A stretch of 64,000 bases of DNA from Deltaproteobacteria bacterium (GCA_016219175.1 JACRCD010000002.1:1-64000); one strand, 5' to 3'. Shown: positions 1 through 8,290, numbered from the stretch's first letter. Program-made: numbers and translations. Notes: a model not told the origin generated them from the letters alone.

Positions 1-79
1 GCTTTCCCTTGGCAACAATGCCTTTAAGCTCGTCACGCTCTTCTAGGCTGAGTGAAAATCGGTATTTGATCTTGGGCAT
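1..79 (-). CDS. IS630-type transposase, N-terminal fragment (runs off the window)
   Basis: Reading the minus strand from the ATG at 77-79 gives 26 codons beginning MPKIKYRFSLSLEERDEL and continuing to the window edge without a stop. This N-terminus resembles the opening of IS630-family (Tc1/mariner-like DDE) transposases, which often start MPKIxYxVxLxxEERxxL. Only the extreme N-terminus is visible, so neither the catalytic triad nor the element ends can be checked. Family assignment is from recalled similarity; the gene could be intact or a remnant. Confidence 0.55.
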   Translation of the reverse strand, partial: MPKIKYRFSLSLEERDELKGIVAKGK

Positions 80-237
80 AGTCGGCTCCGTTTTTGCTGA
101 CTATACCTGATTTTTACTAACATTTCAAATATGACATGACACTAGCCAGAAAAAGTGTATGCATCAGCAAATATCTAAAATATCTGGCCCAGATAAGTGA
201 TTGACTGTTTCGCAAGGCAACACGAGGGGTAGCACCA

Positions 238-282
238 ATAAAAAAAGCACCTGACTCGATGTGAGCCAGGTGCTTTATATTT
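238..282 (-). terminator. Rho-independent terminator downstream of tRNA-Lys
   Basis: The arms at 244-253 and 267-276 are complementary over 10 bp (AAAGCACCTG / CAGGTGCTTT). On the minus strand the hairpin is followed by a run of T (the A-run at 240-246 of the plus strand). It lies directly 3' of the tRNA gene in its direction of transcription. Confidence 0.85.
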
Positions 283-283
283 T

Positions 284-359
284 TGGTGGGCCGTCCCGGG
301 ATCGAACCGGGGACCTGCTGATTAAGAGTCAGATGCTCTACCGATTGAGCTAACGGCCC
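284..359 (-). tRNA. tRNA-Lys (anticodon CTT)
   Basis: The minus strand folds as a 76-nt cloverleaf. The acceptor stem starts GGGCCGT and pairs with ACGGCCC, a CCA end is encoded, and the T-arm is GGTTCGATCC. The anticodon loop is CTCTTAA, so the anticodon is CTT (lysine). The body closely resembles bacterial lysine tRNAs (GTTAGCTCA D-arm start). The outermost anticodon-stem pair looks mismatched. It sits downstream of ftsH on the same strand. Confidence 0.93.
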
Positions 360-414
360 ATGTGATGAACGCGAGTATACTTAGCACATGAGGGCGGTAT
401 CGTCAAGAGACGTT

Positions 415-2199
415 TCAGCTGTTATCCATTACAATTTTTTTGATGTCCTCATGGGAAATGGTCTCATGGTCAAGAAGGGCCTGGGTCATGGCATCAAGAA
501 TTTTTCTTTTGTCCATAATGGTTTTTTTTGAGGTGGAATAGGCGGAAGCGATCAGGGACTTGACCGCGTCATCAATTTTCACCGCGGTTGCTTCACTGAC
601 TATGGGGCCGGGATACCCTGGAGCCGGGCTGGCGGCCTTGAAGGTGATGGTGCCGATTTCTTCACTCATGCCCCATTCGCAAACCATTTTACGGGCAAGA
701 TCGGAGACCCGGTCAATATCATTGCCGGCGCCTGTGGTGACATCGGCGAATACGGTTTCTTCGGCAACTCGGCCTCCCAGCAGGATGCAGAGATTGTTGA
801 AAAGATAGGATTTCGAATGGGAAAGCTTATCTTCTTCCGGAAGCTGCATGGTCAACCCCAGCGCTTTCCCCCTGGGAATAATCGTTACCTTGTGCACCGG
901 ATCCGCACCTGGCAGCATCCAGGCCACCAGGGCATGACCGGCCTCGTGGCAGGCGGTGATCTTCTTTTCCTTATCCGTAATGATAAGGCTGCGCCGTTCC
1001 GCCCCCATCATGACCTTGTCCTTGGCTTTTTCGAGGATATCCATGGTCACCTTGCTGCCGTCTTTTTTGCGCGCCACCAGCAGGGCCGCTTCGTTGACCA
1101 TGTTGGCCAGCTCCGCCCCTGAAAATCCGGGCGTCCCCTTGGCGATGATTTTCCAGTTCACATCATCGCTGACCTGTATTTTTTGGGCATGCACCTTGAG
1201 GATCTGCTCGCGGCCTCCCACATCCGGCAACGGCACCATGACCTGGCGATCAAAACGGCCCGGTCGCAGCAGGGCGGGGTCAAGGATGTCCTGGCGGTTC
1301 GTCGCGGCAATGATGATGACGCCTTCATTGCCCTCAAAGCCGTCCATTTCCACAAGAAGCTGGTTAAGGGTCTGCTCCCGCTCATCATTGCCTCCGCCCC
1401 CGCCGGAACTCCTGTGCCGGCCGACTGCGTCGATTTCATCGATGAAAATAATACAGGGGGCCTTTTTTTTCCCTTCCTTGAAGAGGTCCCTGACCCGGGA
1501 GGCGCCGATGCCGACATACATTTCGACAAAATTTGAACCGCTGATTGAAAAGAAGGGCACACCCGCCTCGCCGGCAATGGCTTTGGCGAGTAAGGTCTTG
1601 CCTGTGCCCGGTTCGCCATAGAGCAACACCCCTTTGGGAATGCGGGCCCCGGCCTCGGTGAATCGTGAGGGGTCCTTGAGAAAGTCAACCACCTCAACCA
1701 ATTCGTCCTTGGCCTCGTCGACGCCGGCAATGTCCTTAAATTTGACCTTGGATTCCTGGTCGTCAATAAGGCGCGCCCTGCTTTTGCCGAAGGCCATGGC
1801 TTTACCGCCGCCGCCCTTGTCCCCGCTTTGCTGGGTAAAGAAAAACCAGAGAACAATGATCAGCAGAAAAGGAACCCAGGAAAGAAAGGTTTGCAGAAAC
1901 CAGTGGGGCTTGGTGGTCTCCCGCACTTCAATGTTGATTCCTGATTTTAACAGGGGATCAATCGCGGCAGGGTTTTCAGGGGAAACGCTTTTAAATGTTT
2001 CTCCGTTGGAGTTTGTCCAGGTTATGGTATTGCCCTGGATCCTGATGTCGGGAATGACTCCCCGCTGAACCTGTTTTAAGAAATCGGTATAACTGACATG
2101 GATTGTGCTGTCCGGCTGCTGCTTGAAAACATTAAGGAGAAGGATGCCAACAAGACCGATGACAAGCCATATGGAGAGATTTTTGTAAAAATATTTCAA
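415..2199 (-). CDS. ftsH: ATP-dependent zinc metalloprotease FtsH
   Basis: A membrane-anchored AAA+ protease that degrades misfolded membrane proteins and short-lived regulators such as sigma-32. The 594 residues show an N-terminal transmembrane helix (about 10-25), a short periplasmic domain (about 30-100) and a second helix (about 105-122). The AAA+ module has Walker A GEPGTGKT (195-202), Walker B IIFIDEID (250-257) and a second region of homology around [19 protein letters not shown]. The M41 peptidase domain has HEAGH (418-422), with D494 in GAGNDID as the likely third zinc ligand. The length is slightly below the usual 610-650 because the C-terminal tail is short. The start is supported by an AGGAGG box about 8 nt upstream. 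The gene appears monocistronic, with tRNA-Lys downstream. A heat-shock link with the rpoH gene at 35 kb is expected from family knowledge only. Confidence 0.97.
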   Translation of the reverse strand: MKYFYKNLSIWLVIGLVGILLLNVFKQQPDSTIHVSYTDFLKQVQRGVIPDIRIQGNTITWTNSNGETFKSVSPENPAAIDPLLKSGINIEVRETTKPHWFLQTFLSWVPFLLIIVLWFFFTQQSGDKGGGGKAMAFGKSRARLIDDQESKVKFKDIAGVDEAKDELVEVVDFLKDPSRFTEAGARIPKGVLLYGEPGTGKTLLAKAIAGEAGVPFFSISGSNFVEMYVGIGASRVRDLFKEGKKKAPCIIFIDEIDAVGRHRSSGGGGGNDEREQTLNQLLVEMDGFEGNEGVIIIAATNRQDILDPALLRPGRFDRQVMVPLPDVGGREQILKVHAQKIQVSDDVNWKIIAKGTPGFSGAELANMVNEAALLVARKKDGSKVTMDILEKAKDKVMMGAERRSLIITDKEKKITACHEAGHALVAWMLPGADPVHKVTIIPRGKALGLTMQLPEEDKLSHSKSYLFNNLCILLGGRVAEETVFADVTTGAGNDIDRVSDLARKMVCEWGMSEEIGTITFKAASPAPGYPGPIVSEATAVKIDDAVKSLIASAYSTSKKTIMDKRKILDAMTQALLDHETISHEDIKKIVMDNS

Positions 2200-2238
2200 A
2201 AAAGGCCTCCTGGAAGGTTGTTATTTTTTTTCTATTGC

Positions 2239-2367
2239 GGCTCTTGCAAAATAAGCAAAAGAGTGCCTCCTGTCATTTCGACCGAAGGGAGAAATCTTAT
2301 AAAATCATGGCAATTAAAGATTCCTCACTACGTTCGGAATGACACGCGGGTTCATTTTGCAAGAGCC
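2239..2367. repeat. Palindromic MITE-like repeat with 14-bp terminal inverted repeats
   Basis: The ends are exact inverted repeats: GGCTCTTGCAAAAT (2239-2252) and ATTTTGCAAGAGCC (2354-2367). Inside, a second imperfect inverted pair is formed by TGTCATTTCGACCGAAGGGA (2271-2290) and a matching segment around 2320-2343 ending GTTCGGAATGACA. This inner motif resembles a palindromic repeat family dispersed through several deltaproteobacterial and Bacteroidetes genomes (recalled, not searched). No target duplication is apparent. It lies just upstream of ftsH, whose leader it could influence. Confidence 0.75.
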
Positions 2368-2588
2368 TCTGTTGGGCGAATTATGCGCTGGTGGACAGGG
2401 TGTCAATCCGGTCCGGCAAAAGTTCAGTAACGCGAATATAAACATAAGTTTAAAGAAAGGTAAAGGAGCTATTGTGTGCTGGAAGGCATAAAAATAGAAC
2501 TGAGGGGTGTGACAGGTTCTTTGGGAGAAGAAGCTGTGATTCAGCGCTTTCGGCCTTCCGCGATACGGATGGCCCATGTGAGTGAAAT

Positions 2589-2618
2589 TGACCTCTTGGG
2601 CCGCCACCCAAGAGGTCA
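2589..2618. other. Perfect 12-bp stem hairpin, 6-nt loop
   Basis: TGACCTCTTGGG (2589-2600) and CCCAAGAGGTCA (2607-2618) are exact complements around the loop CCGCCA. No T-run follows on either strand, so it is not a standard intrinsic terminator. Its role is unknown; it may be an end or foot hairpin of a decayed mobile element or part of a small RNA. Confidence 0.6.
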
Positions 2619-3046
2619 CGAAGGAGAAGCTTTCTCGTTATGGCATTGTTAAGAGCAAGCTGTTGGCTATTGTTAAAGCATTTATTGTACCGCCGCGCCG
2701 TGTTGGTGGAAAATAATTAGTGTTTTAGATTTTCTTATGTATTTCCAGTATGTTGTTGGTTGTTGTCTGCTTTTGGTTTGCTTTGGCTAGTCAGACGCAG
2801 ATGGCGCATTGTGCGCCCATGGTCATTTTATTTTGGGCGAATTTTGCTACGGTTCAGAAAGATATGGCGCGAATTCTCTTCATTGGTTATTTTAGCGCCA
2901 ACATCGCGGGTCTATTTGTGTAATCCATTGATTATATGGATAATGTTGTGGTCTTGCTTGGGTCTTGCGGAGTTCCGCGGGGTGGTCTGGACGTTAAATG
3001 ATCCGGTGATGTTAATGTTAATGTGTAATTGCGTTGATATTTTTTC

Positions 3047-3075
3047 TTGACAATGCAAATGTCCTGTTTTAAATA
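3047..3075 (+). promoter_or_regulatory. Promoter and possible operator ahead of the first NrfD cassette
   Basis: TTGACA at 3047-3052 is followed after 17 nt by TAAATA (3070-3075). The -35 overlaps a dyad GACA-N7-TGTC (3049-3063). The same GACA-N7-TGTC arrangement occurs at the second cassette (10837-10851). MerR-family activators bind dyads inside the promoter spacer, and both cassettes end in a merR gene, so this is a plausible operator. The inference rests on two sites only. Confidence 0.5.
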
Positions 3076-3271
3076 TAAATCTAAATCATGCAAATGGGAG
3101 TTGGCCATTATTCTTTATAATTTTTTTTGAAAATACCTTTTAAAATTTGCCAAAGGAGGTGGGAAGGAGAAAAAATGCGGTGACATCCCGGGGCGGATCC
3201 GCCAATTTGTTCCGGGCGCGAGAGTGAAAAGTTTATGGGCAGTATGCCCGCTTATTGTTAAGGAGAAGCAA

Positions 3272-3388
3272 ATGGACGGCATATTATTTCTCGTTTTCTG
3301 GCTAGGCTGCGCTTCGCTCCATACGGTTTTTGATCTCAAGGTCAGGCCGGTGCTTCGTGCGGTTCGTAAAGAAAGTGATTTTTCCTAG
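3272..3388 (+). CDS. 38-residue putative membrane miniprotein ahead of NrfD-1
   Basis: An ATG at 3272 follows AAGGAGAAGCAA, a good ribosome-binding site, and the frame ends at TAG 3386-3388. The product starts MDGILFLVFWLGCASLHTVF: one hydrophobic segment (about residues 4-20), then a basic tail with several Arg and Lys. It ends 54 bp before the NrfD-1 start. A 75-residue single-helix protein occupies the same relative position in the second cassette. I do not recognise a family. The parallel placement and strong ribosome-binding site are the evidence that it is real; an accessory subunit of the NrfD protein is one possibility. Confidence 0.45.
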   Translation: MDGILFLVFWLGCASLHTVFDLKVRPVLRAVRKESDFS

Positions 3389-3442
3389 TCACATTTTCTA
3401 ATGTCCTTGTGATCCATGAAAAAAATCGAAGGAGTGAAAGCA

Positions 3443-4639
3443 ATGAACAATATATTAGCGCATGTTCTTCCCCAGGAGGGTGAAGGGCTGTCAGTAAAAT
3501 CATCAAGCGGCTATAATGCCGCGATTGCCTTAAGCGGTTTGCTTACAATTGTCGGTATCGCCTTTGGCGTGCACGCATTTTTCCAAGGGTATCATAATGC
3601 CTATAATGTAACCAGGGAAGTTCCATGGGGCATCTTGATCGCCACCTATGTTTTCTTTGTTGTAACCTCGACAGGTTTGTGTCTTGTTTCATCAATCGGT
3701 CACGTTTTCAACGTTGAGGCTTTCAAGCCTATTGCCAAACGTTCGGTTTTCATGGCCATTACCACCATTATCGCCGGTTTTCTGGTTATCGCCTTTGAAA
3801 TTGAAAACCCCTGGCGTATGGCTATTTACAACGTCATCTCCCCCAATCTGACCTCAAACATCTGGTGGATGGGTACCTTGTATGGCGCGTATCTCTTTTT
3901 CATGCTCATAGAATTTGCCCTTTTGCAGGCCGGTAAGCACAAACAGGCAGGCTATCTGGGTCTGCTGGGCGTGATTTCCGGTGTTGCCGCCCACAGTAAT
4001 CTGGGCGCGGTATTCGGTCTGCTTAATGGCCGCGAATTCTGGCATGGCCCCTATATGCCCATTTATTTCATTACTTCGGCTATGATGTCAGGTTGCGCCG
4101 CGGTTATTTTCTTCCATTGGCTCGGCTATAAGGCAAACGGCTGGAAGATGAGCCCTGCCCTCGAGAATTCTCTGCAGTCCGTTGCCAAGCTCGGCGCTCT
4201 TTTGATCACCGTCATCATGTTTTTTACCTGCTGGAAGATTATCTCGGGTGTCAGCGGAGAACCTCCAGGAAAATTTCAGGCCATGCAGGCGATCCTCAGT
4301 GGTCCCTATGCCGTGAATTTCTGGATTGCCGAGGTCATGATGGGTATGGTTATTCCTTTCAGCATTATCCTTGCTGTCCGGGCTAAAAACATAACAGCAC
4401 TCTTTGTCGCTTCATTGTCCAGCATAATCGGTATTTTCTTCATGCGCCTTGATCTCGTCGTGGTCGGCATGATTGTGCCCCAGTTCCATGAAATGGGCAT
4501 CCTGGGTCAGCCTCACCTGTGGTCATACACCCCGAGTCTCCATGAGATCATGGTGGTGGTTGGCGGGCTCTCTTTGGCTGCCATGGGATTTCTGATGGGT
4601 GAGCGTCTTTTCAAGGGCCATCTGTCCGAGGATCACTAA
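3443..4639 (+). CDS. NrfD/PsrC-family membrane protein (cassette 1)
   Basis: A polytopic membrane protein of the NrfD/PsrC/DsrP type, the quinol-interacting anchor subunit of many periplasmic oxidoreductases. About ten hydrophobic helices can be counted across 398 residues, close to the usual length. Characteristic stretches include YNVTREVPWGIL, TSTGLCL, ENPWRMAIYN, NIWWMGTLYG and DLVVVG. I chose the ATG at 3443 because GAAGGAG lies 7-8 nt upstream, whereas the in-frame ATG at 3416 has none. It is clearly paralogous to the protein at 10899-12083, sharing long blocks such as PWRMAIYNV and SPNLTSNIWWMGTLYG. A merR gene follows after a hairpin. No catalytic molybdopterin subunit is encoded nearby, so its electron partner is probably the Tat ferredoxin/c7 cytochrome pair at 8.4-9.6 kb; this is inference. 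Confidence 0.88.
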   Translation: MNNILAHVLPQEGEGLSVKSSSGYNAAIALSGLLTIVGIAFGVHAFFQGYHNAYNVTREVPWGILIATYVFFVVTSTGLCLVSSIGHVFNVEAFKPIAKRSVFMAITTIIAGFLVIAFEIENPWRMAIYNVISPNLTSNIWWMGTLYGAYLFFMLIEFALLQAGKHKQAGYLGLLGVISGVAAHSNLGAVFGLLNGREFWHGPYMPIYFITSAMMSGCAAVIFFHWLGYKANGWKMSPALENSLQSVAKLGALLITVIMFFTCWKIISGVSGEPPGKFQAMQAILSGPYAVNFWIAEVMMGMVIPFSIILAVRAKNITALFVASLSSIIGIFFMRLDLVVVGMIVPQFHEMGILGQPHLWSYTPSLHEIMVVVGGLSLAAMGFLMGERLFKGHLSEDH

Positions 4640-4661
4640 TAAAAAAGCTTTGGAAGGAAAG

Positions 4662-4696
4662 AGAAGAGGGTGAGAACGTCTTTCTCTCCCTCTTCT
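4662..4696 (+). other. Hairpin between nrfD-1 and merR-1
   Basis: AGAAGAGGG (4662-4670) pairs exactly with CCCTCTTCT (4688-4696) across a 17-nt loop. No T-run follows, so partial attenuation or an mRNA-stabilising structure is more likely than full termination. A comparable hairpin sits at the same place in the second cassette (12123-12154). Confidence 0.55.
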
Positions 4697-4737
4697 GAAA
4701 TACAGCATGACGGGACACAGAGTTCAAGGAGAAGAAA

Positions 4738-5181
4738 ATGGCCAGAAAGAAGTCAGATATACATCCCTTACGGCCTGATTTGCCCATCTACCCCATTGGT
4801 GTAGCGGCTAAGTTGCTCAATGTTCATCCGAGAACGCTTCGAATTTATGAGGCGGAAGGATTGATTAAGCCAGCCCACCGCGGATCAAGACGCATGTTCT
4901 CTCCAAACGATATCAGGTGGGTAGAATGTTTGCGAACGATGATCCATGATCAGGGTGTCAGTATTCCGGGTTTGAAGAAGTTGTTGAATCTGATCCCCTG
5001 CTGGGAGGTGGCCGGTTGCCCGGCTGAAATACATGAAGCATGTCAGGCGAGGGTTGACTGGTCGGTTCCACGCACCCTGCACCAGGTTGGCGATAAGGTT
5101 GCCGAGCTTCAGGCAAAGATAGTGGATCTGGAAAAGAAAAAAAAAACCACTGGAAAAAAAAAGCAAGTATCACCTGGCTGA
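4738..5181 (+). CDS. MerR-family regulator with Cys-Trp motif (cassette 1)
   Basis: A transcriptional regulator with an N-terminal winged-helix MerR domain (about 17-87; YPIGVAAKLLNVHPRTLRIYE, then EGLIKP and RMFSPNDIRWVECLR). This resembles HspR-like short MerR proteins. After it comes PCWEVAGCP: Cys88-Trp, Cys94 and Cys102, with Cys64 in the DNA-binding domain. All four cysteines align with those of the second MerR (12184-12555). The tail is a Lys-rich coiled segment ending KKKKTTGKKK. It has a good ribosome-binding site (AAGGAGAAGAAA). It is probably co-transcribed with nrfD-1 and is a candidate regulator of the cassette promoter at 3047. Metal or Fe-S binding or thiol redox sensing by the cysteines is plausible but unproven. 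Confidence 0.85.
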   Translation: MARKKSDIHPLRPDLPIYPIGVAAKLLNVHPRTLRIYEAEGLIKPAHRGSRRMFSPNDIRWVECLRTMIHDQGVSIPGLKKLLNLIPCWEVAGCPAEIHEACQARVDWSVPRTLHQVGDKVAELQAKIVDLEKKKKTTGKKKQVSPG

Positions 5182-5337
5182 TTTTCCCGCGCAGCTCTCC
5201 TCTTGCCGGCTCCTTCCGGGAGCAGGCAAGAAAATTGTGTGGATAAGCAGATACCATCCTGTTGACAGAGCTATGGATGAATCTGTCCGGTTGGCCTCGT
5301 GAAATGAAAGTCTTTATTTGAAAAGGTGGAATATGAT

Positions 5338-5375
5338 AAACGGAACTTCTCGTAGCTGAGGGGTTCCGTTTTTTT
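5338..5375 (+). terminator. Rho-independent terminator after merR-1
   Basis: AAACGGAAC (5338-5346) pairs with GTTCCGTTT (5363-5371), and a T-run follows to 5375. It separates merR-1 from the convergent sigma-54 regulator gene. Confidence 0.85.
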
Positions 5376-5423
5376 GTTGGGGTGAGGGAGGTGCGGAGTG
5401 TTGTTCCGGCGAAAGCGAGGGGC

Positions 5424-7841
5424 TCACGGTTTATTTACGACAAGCTCTTCATCGGGCACTTCTCCCGAGGGGCTTGTTAACCCGTATCGTTCGATTTTCC
5501 GGCGTAAGGTGTCTTTAGAGATCCCGAGTTCGCGGCAGGTGTCCATTCTTCTCCATCTATTTCTCTCCAGGGCAAGATAGATGGCCTGTTTTTCCATCTC
5601 TTCGAGGGTGAGCAGGACTGCGGCGGAAGGTTCTGATTTTGCCTTCATGGCGCTGCCGCCCGTATAGAAGGGCTCGGGCAGATGTTCGGGTTGTATGAGC
5701 CCCCCCTCGCAGAGGATAAAGGCGTATTCAATGATGTTTTCCAGCTCCCTGATGTTGCCGGGGTAATCATAGCGCATGAGAATGTTCAAGGCCGCACTCG
5801 AGATCCCTATGATATCCTTGCCTTGCTGAGCGCTGAATTTTTTAATAAAATTATCGGTCAGGAGAGGGATGTCCTCCCGTCTTTCCCGCAACGGCGGCAG
5901 GCTGATTTTCACCACGTTGAGTCGGTAAAAGAGATCCTCCCTGAACAGACCCTGCTGGACGAGCTCCTGCAGGTTACGGTTTGTGGCGGTGATGATGCGG
6001 GCATCCGCGGTGACCGGCGTATTGGAGCCAAGGGGCTCGTATACCTTGTTTTGCAGCACCCTGAGAAGCTTGACCTGCAGGGATTGCGGGATGTCACCGA
6101 TTTCATCAAGAAAAAGGGTGCCCTTTTCGGCAGCGGCAAAGCGGCCGATTTTATCTTTTTTCGCGTCAGTGAATGCCCCGGCCTTGTACCCGAAAAGTTC
6201 GGATTCCAGCAATGTTTCGGGCAGGGCGCCGCAGTTGACGATGACAAAGGGTTGGTCGGACCGGGTGCTGGCATTGTATATGGCCCTGGCCACGAGTTCC
6301 TTGCCTGTGCCGCTTTCCCCCAGAATGAGAACGGTGCTGGCGCTTTTGGCGATTTCCGGCAGGATATTGAAAATGCGCTGCATTGAGATGCTTTTGCTGA
6401 TTATTTCATCGAAGGTGTAGTTTTTTGTCAGCTGTTTGCGCAGGCTGGTAATGGCGGTAAGGTCACGGAAGGTCTCAACCCCGCCGATGATGTTGCCTTC
6501 CGAATCGATAAGCGGCGCGGCGCTGATGCTGATGGGGATTTTTTCTCCCTTGGCGTTGGCCACGGTGATGGAGAGATTGGAAACCGGCCTGCCGTTGTAA
6601 AAGCATTGGGCTATGGCGCAGTTTTTCCCGCAGATGCTGGAGTGGAAGATATCGCTGCAGAATTTGCCGATGGCGTCCTCGCTTGACCAGCCGGTAATGA
6701 GTTCCGCTGCCCGGTTAAATGATGTTATCTTCCAGTTGCGATCGACCGAGAATACCCCGTCGGCGATGGAGTCAAGAATGAGATGGGTTTTGATGCTGCT
6801 GGTGATATCCCGGAAGGTTTCGACGCCGCCGATGACTTTCCCCAGGTGGTCCAGGAAAGGGGCGGCGCTGATATTAACCGGAATGGTTTCGCCGTTTTTT
6901 GCGGTGATGGAAATAGGCTGGTCAATAATTGTCTTACCCTGCTTGACGCTCTGGGCAAGCAGGCATGACGCCCCGCAGACATTGGAATGGAAAACCTCGC
7001 TGCACGATTTGCCGAGCACCTCTTTCTGTTTCCAGCCGGTAATGGATTCCGCCGCTTTGTTGAATGAACTGATCTTCCAGTTGCGATCAACGGTGAAAAC
7101 ACCATCGGCAATGGAATCAAAAATGAGCTCCTTGTTGATGGTTGCGGTGATATCACGAAATGTTTCAACCCCGCCGATGACCTTGCCTTCATGATCAATC
7201 AATGGCGCCGCGCTGATGCTGACCGGCACGGTAGCGCCGTCTTTATTGCGGATGAAAATGGAGCGGTTGATAATGGTCTTGCCGTCAAGAACGCTCCGGG
7301 CCAGCAGGCACGAGTCGCCACAGACATTGGAATGGAAGATCTCGCTGCAGGTTTTGCCGATAACCTCCTGTTGCGTCCATCCGGTTATATCTTCCGCGGC
7401 CTTGTTGAAGGAGGTGATCTGCCAGTGACTGTCAACCGTAAAGACGCCGTCGGCCAGGGAATCCAGCACCAGCGGGTTGACCAGGGTTGATTTCGTTGTT
7501 TCCTGGAAACTGACAATGGCGCCTGACAGGTTGCCCAGCCGGTCCGGAACGGGGATGGCCGTCACCAGGGCGGCGAGATTTTCATTGCTGACCGGGTTTT
7601 TCAGGACAATTGTGAAGGATGCCATGGTTCGTCCCGAGGCGATGGCGGCGCATTGATTGAAAAGATCCGTAAATCGCTCCTGGTTGCTGAAAACATCATG
7701 ACAGTTCCTGCCGATCATGTCGGCGGCTTTGAGTCCGAGGAGGTCTTCGGCGGCCTGGCTGAAAGAGGTGATCTCCCATTTGGCGTTGACGGTAAATACC
7801 GCGAGGGTAACCTGGGGCGGGAAAGGTGCTTGGGAGTTCAT
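5424..7841 (-). CDS. Sigma-54-dependent activator with four PAS domains, three carrying a Cys triad
   Basis: An 805-residue enhancer-binding protein. An N-terminal PAS domain (about 1-115) is followed by three tandem PAS repeats of about 115 residues (about 121-235, 236-350, 351-465), each ending GGVETFRD. Each repeat carries CSE/DxFHSxxCGxxC: Cys165/174/178, Cys280/289/293 and Cys395/404/408. The AAA+ domain has Walker A GESGTGKE (508-515), a sigma-54 contact loop reading GAFTDA (555-560) instead of GAFTGA, Walker B TLFLDEIGD (about 575-583) and an arginine-finger region. A Fis-type helix-turn-helix is at the C-terminus (about 745-790; ELGISKDTLRRKIERYG). The ribosome-binding site at the chosen ATG is weak. 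It is divergent from the ferredoxin/c7 genes and so a likely regulator of the island. The three Cys-PAS repeats suggest redox, metal or Fe-S sensing (inference). Confidence 0.9.
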   Translation of the reverse strand: MNSQAPFPPQVTLAVFTVNAKWEITSFSQAAEDLLGLKAADMIGRNCHDVFSNQERFTDLFNQCAAIASGRTMASFTIVLKNPVSNENLAALVTAIPVPDRLGNLSGAIVSFQETTKSTLVNPLVLDSLADGVFTVDSHWQITSFNKAAEDITGWTQQEVIGKTCSEIFHSNVCGDSCLLARSVLDGKTIINRSIFIRNKDGATVPVSISAAPLIDHEGKVIGGVETFRDITATINKELIFDSIADGVFTVDRNWKISSFNKAAESITGWKQKEVLGKSCSEVFHSNVCGASCLLAQSVKQGKTIIDQPISITAKNGETIPVNISAAPFLDHLGKVIGGVETFRDITSSIKTHLILDSIADGVFSVDRNWKITSFNRAAELITGWSSEDAIGKFCSDIFHSSICGKNCAIAQCFYNGRPVSNLSITVANAKGEKIPISISAAPLIDSEGNIIGGVETFRDLTAITSLRKQLTKNYTFDEIISKSISMQRIFNILPEIAKSASTVLILGESGTGKELVARAIYNASTRSDQPFVIVNCGALPETLLESELFGYKAGAFTDAKKDKIGRFAAAEKGTLFLDEIGDIPQSLQVKLLRVLQNKVYEPLGSNTPVTADARIITATNRNLQELVQQGLFREDLFYRLNVVKISLPPLRERREDIPLLTDNFIKKFSAQQGKDIIGISSAALNILMRYDYPGNIRELENIIEYAFILCEGGLIQPEHLPEPFYTGGSAMKAKSEPSAAVLLTLEEMEKQAIYLALERNRWRRMDTCRELGISKDTLRRKIERYGLTSPSGEVPDEELVVNKP

Positions 7842-7941
7842 TATATTGGGATTGACGAACTTAATTCAGTATTGATTGTCATTATTATAGTTTATATGAA
7901 AGTCGACGGTGCTCGAAACCGACCATGCCGGAGCGCCGGAC

Positions 7942-8114
7942 TTTTATGATGAATCCGTAAAAAGTCTGCGACAAAGCCCGGATGGCTAAGTAACAAAATT
8001 CGATATACAAGGCGTAGTGTATTTTTGAGAGTGAGGCTATACATGTGGTATGCCGAACGAACAAAAATGCGCTACAACGCGGTAGATCGAATTTTTTACG
8101 ACGCCATCTTTTAT
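7942..8114. mobile_element. MITE copy 1 with 6-bp target duplication TTTTAT
   Basis: The element body is 7948-8108 (161 bp). It begins GATGAATCCGTAAAAAG and ends TTTTTTACGACGCCATC, imperfect terminal inverted repeats. The 6 bp immediately outside each end are identical: TTTTAT at 7942-7947 and 8109-8114. A nearly identical second copy lies at 13343-13521, flanked by a different 6-bp duplication. It has no coding capacity, so a transposase would have to act in trans. Confidence 0.88.
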
Positions 8115-8246
8115 GGTTCGTTGTGGCTGACCAGCCTGGTCCAGCCATGCTGGTTAGCGGCAATAGGCTAATGCTAACTTATCCGTAAGCGTGCGGGCCG
8201 TCAAGCCGCTTGTTTTCTTTGTGAGTTATTTAATTGGAAGAGTGAG

Positions 8247-8290
8247 TGTCACAAAATAGACTTGACAGTTTTCTGTTTGTGTGATTGTGT
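8247..8290 (+). promoter_or_regulatory. Possible promoter/operator for the ferredoxin-c7 pair
   Basis: TTGACA at 8262-8267 overlaps two dyads: TGTCA-N11-TGACA (8247-8267) and ACAG-TTTT-CTGT (8265-8276). No convincing -10 hexamer follows at 16-19 nt. No correctly spaced sigma-54 site (GG-N10-GC) was found either, so the true promoter is uncertain. Confidence 0.3.

Larger units (their letters stand above)
2200..3271. other. Long intergenic region between ftsH and the first NrfD cassette
   Basis: About 1.07 kb without a credible gene. It holds a palindromic repeat element (2239-2367), a perfect 12-bp hairpin (2589-2618) and a promoter-like TTGACA site (3047). The stretch from about 2640 to 3120 is visibly AT-richer than the flanking genes. 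The open frames here (for example plus-strand 2760-3050) lack a ribosome-binding site and have an unnatural composition, so I do not call them. Confidence 0.6.

Noticed and set aside
956-1621. Plus-strand 221-residue open frame opposite ftsH
   Set aside because: A shadow of the ftsH coding strand; composition reflects ftsH codon bias. The same applies to similar frames opposite lepA, cheA and cheB.
2760-3050. Plus-strand 96-residue open frame
   Set aside because: No ribosome-binding site, AT-rich low-complexity coding, and no plausible protein features beyond chance hydrophobicity.
6430-7480. Tandem repeats that might be taken for a repeat array
   Set aside because: The roughly 350-bp periodic similarity is explained by three coding PAS repeats; no short CRISPR-type repeats or spacers exist.
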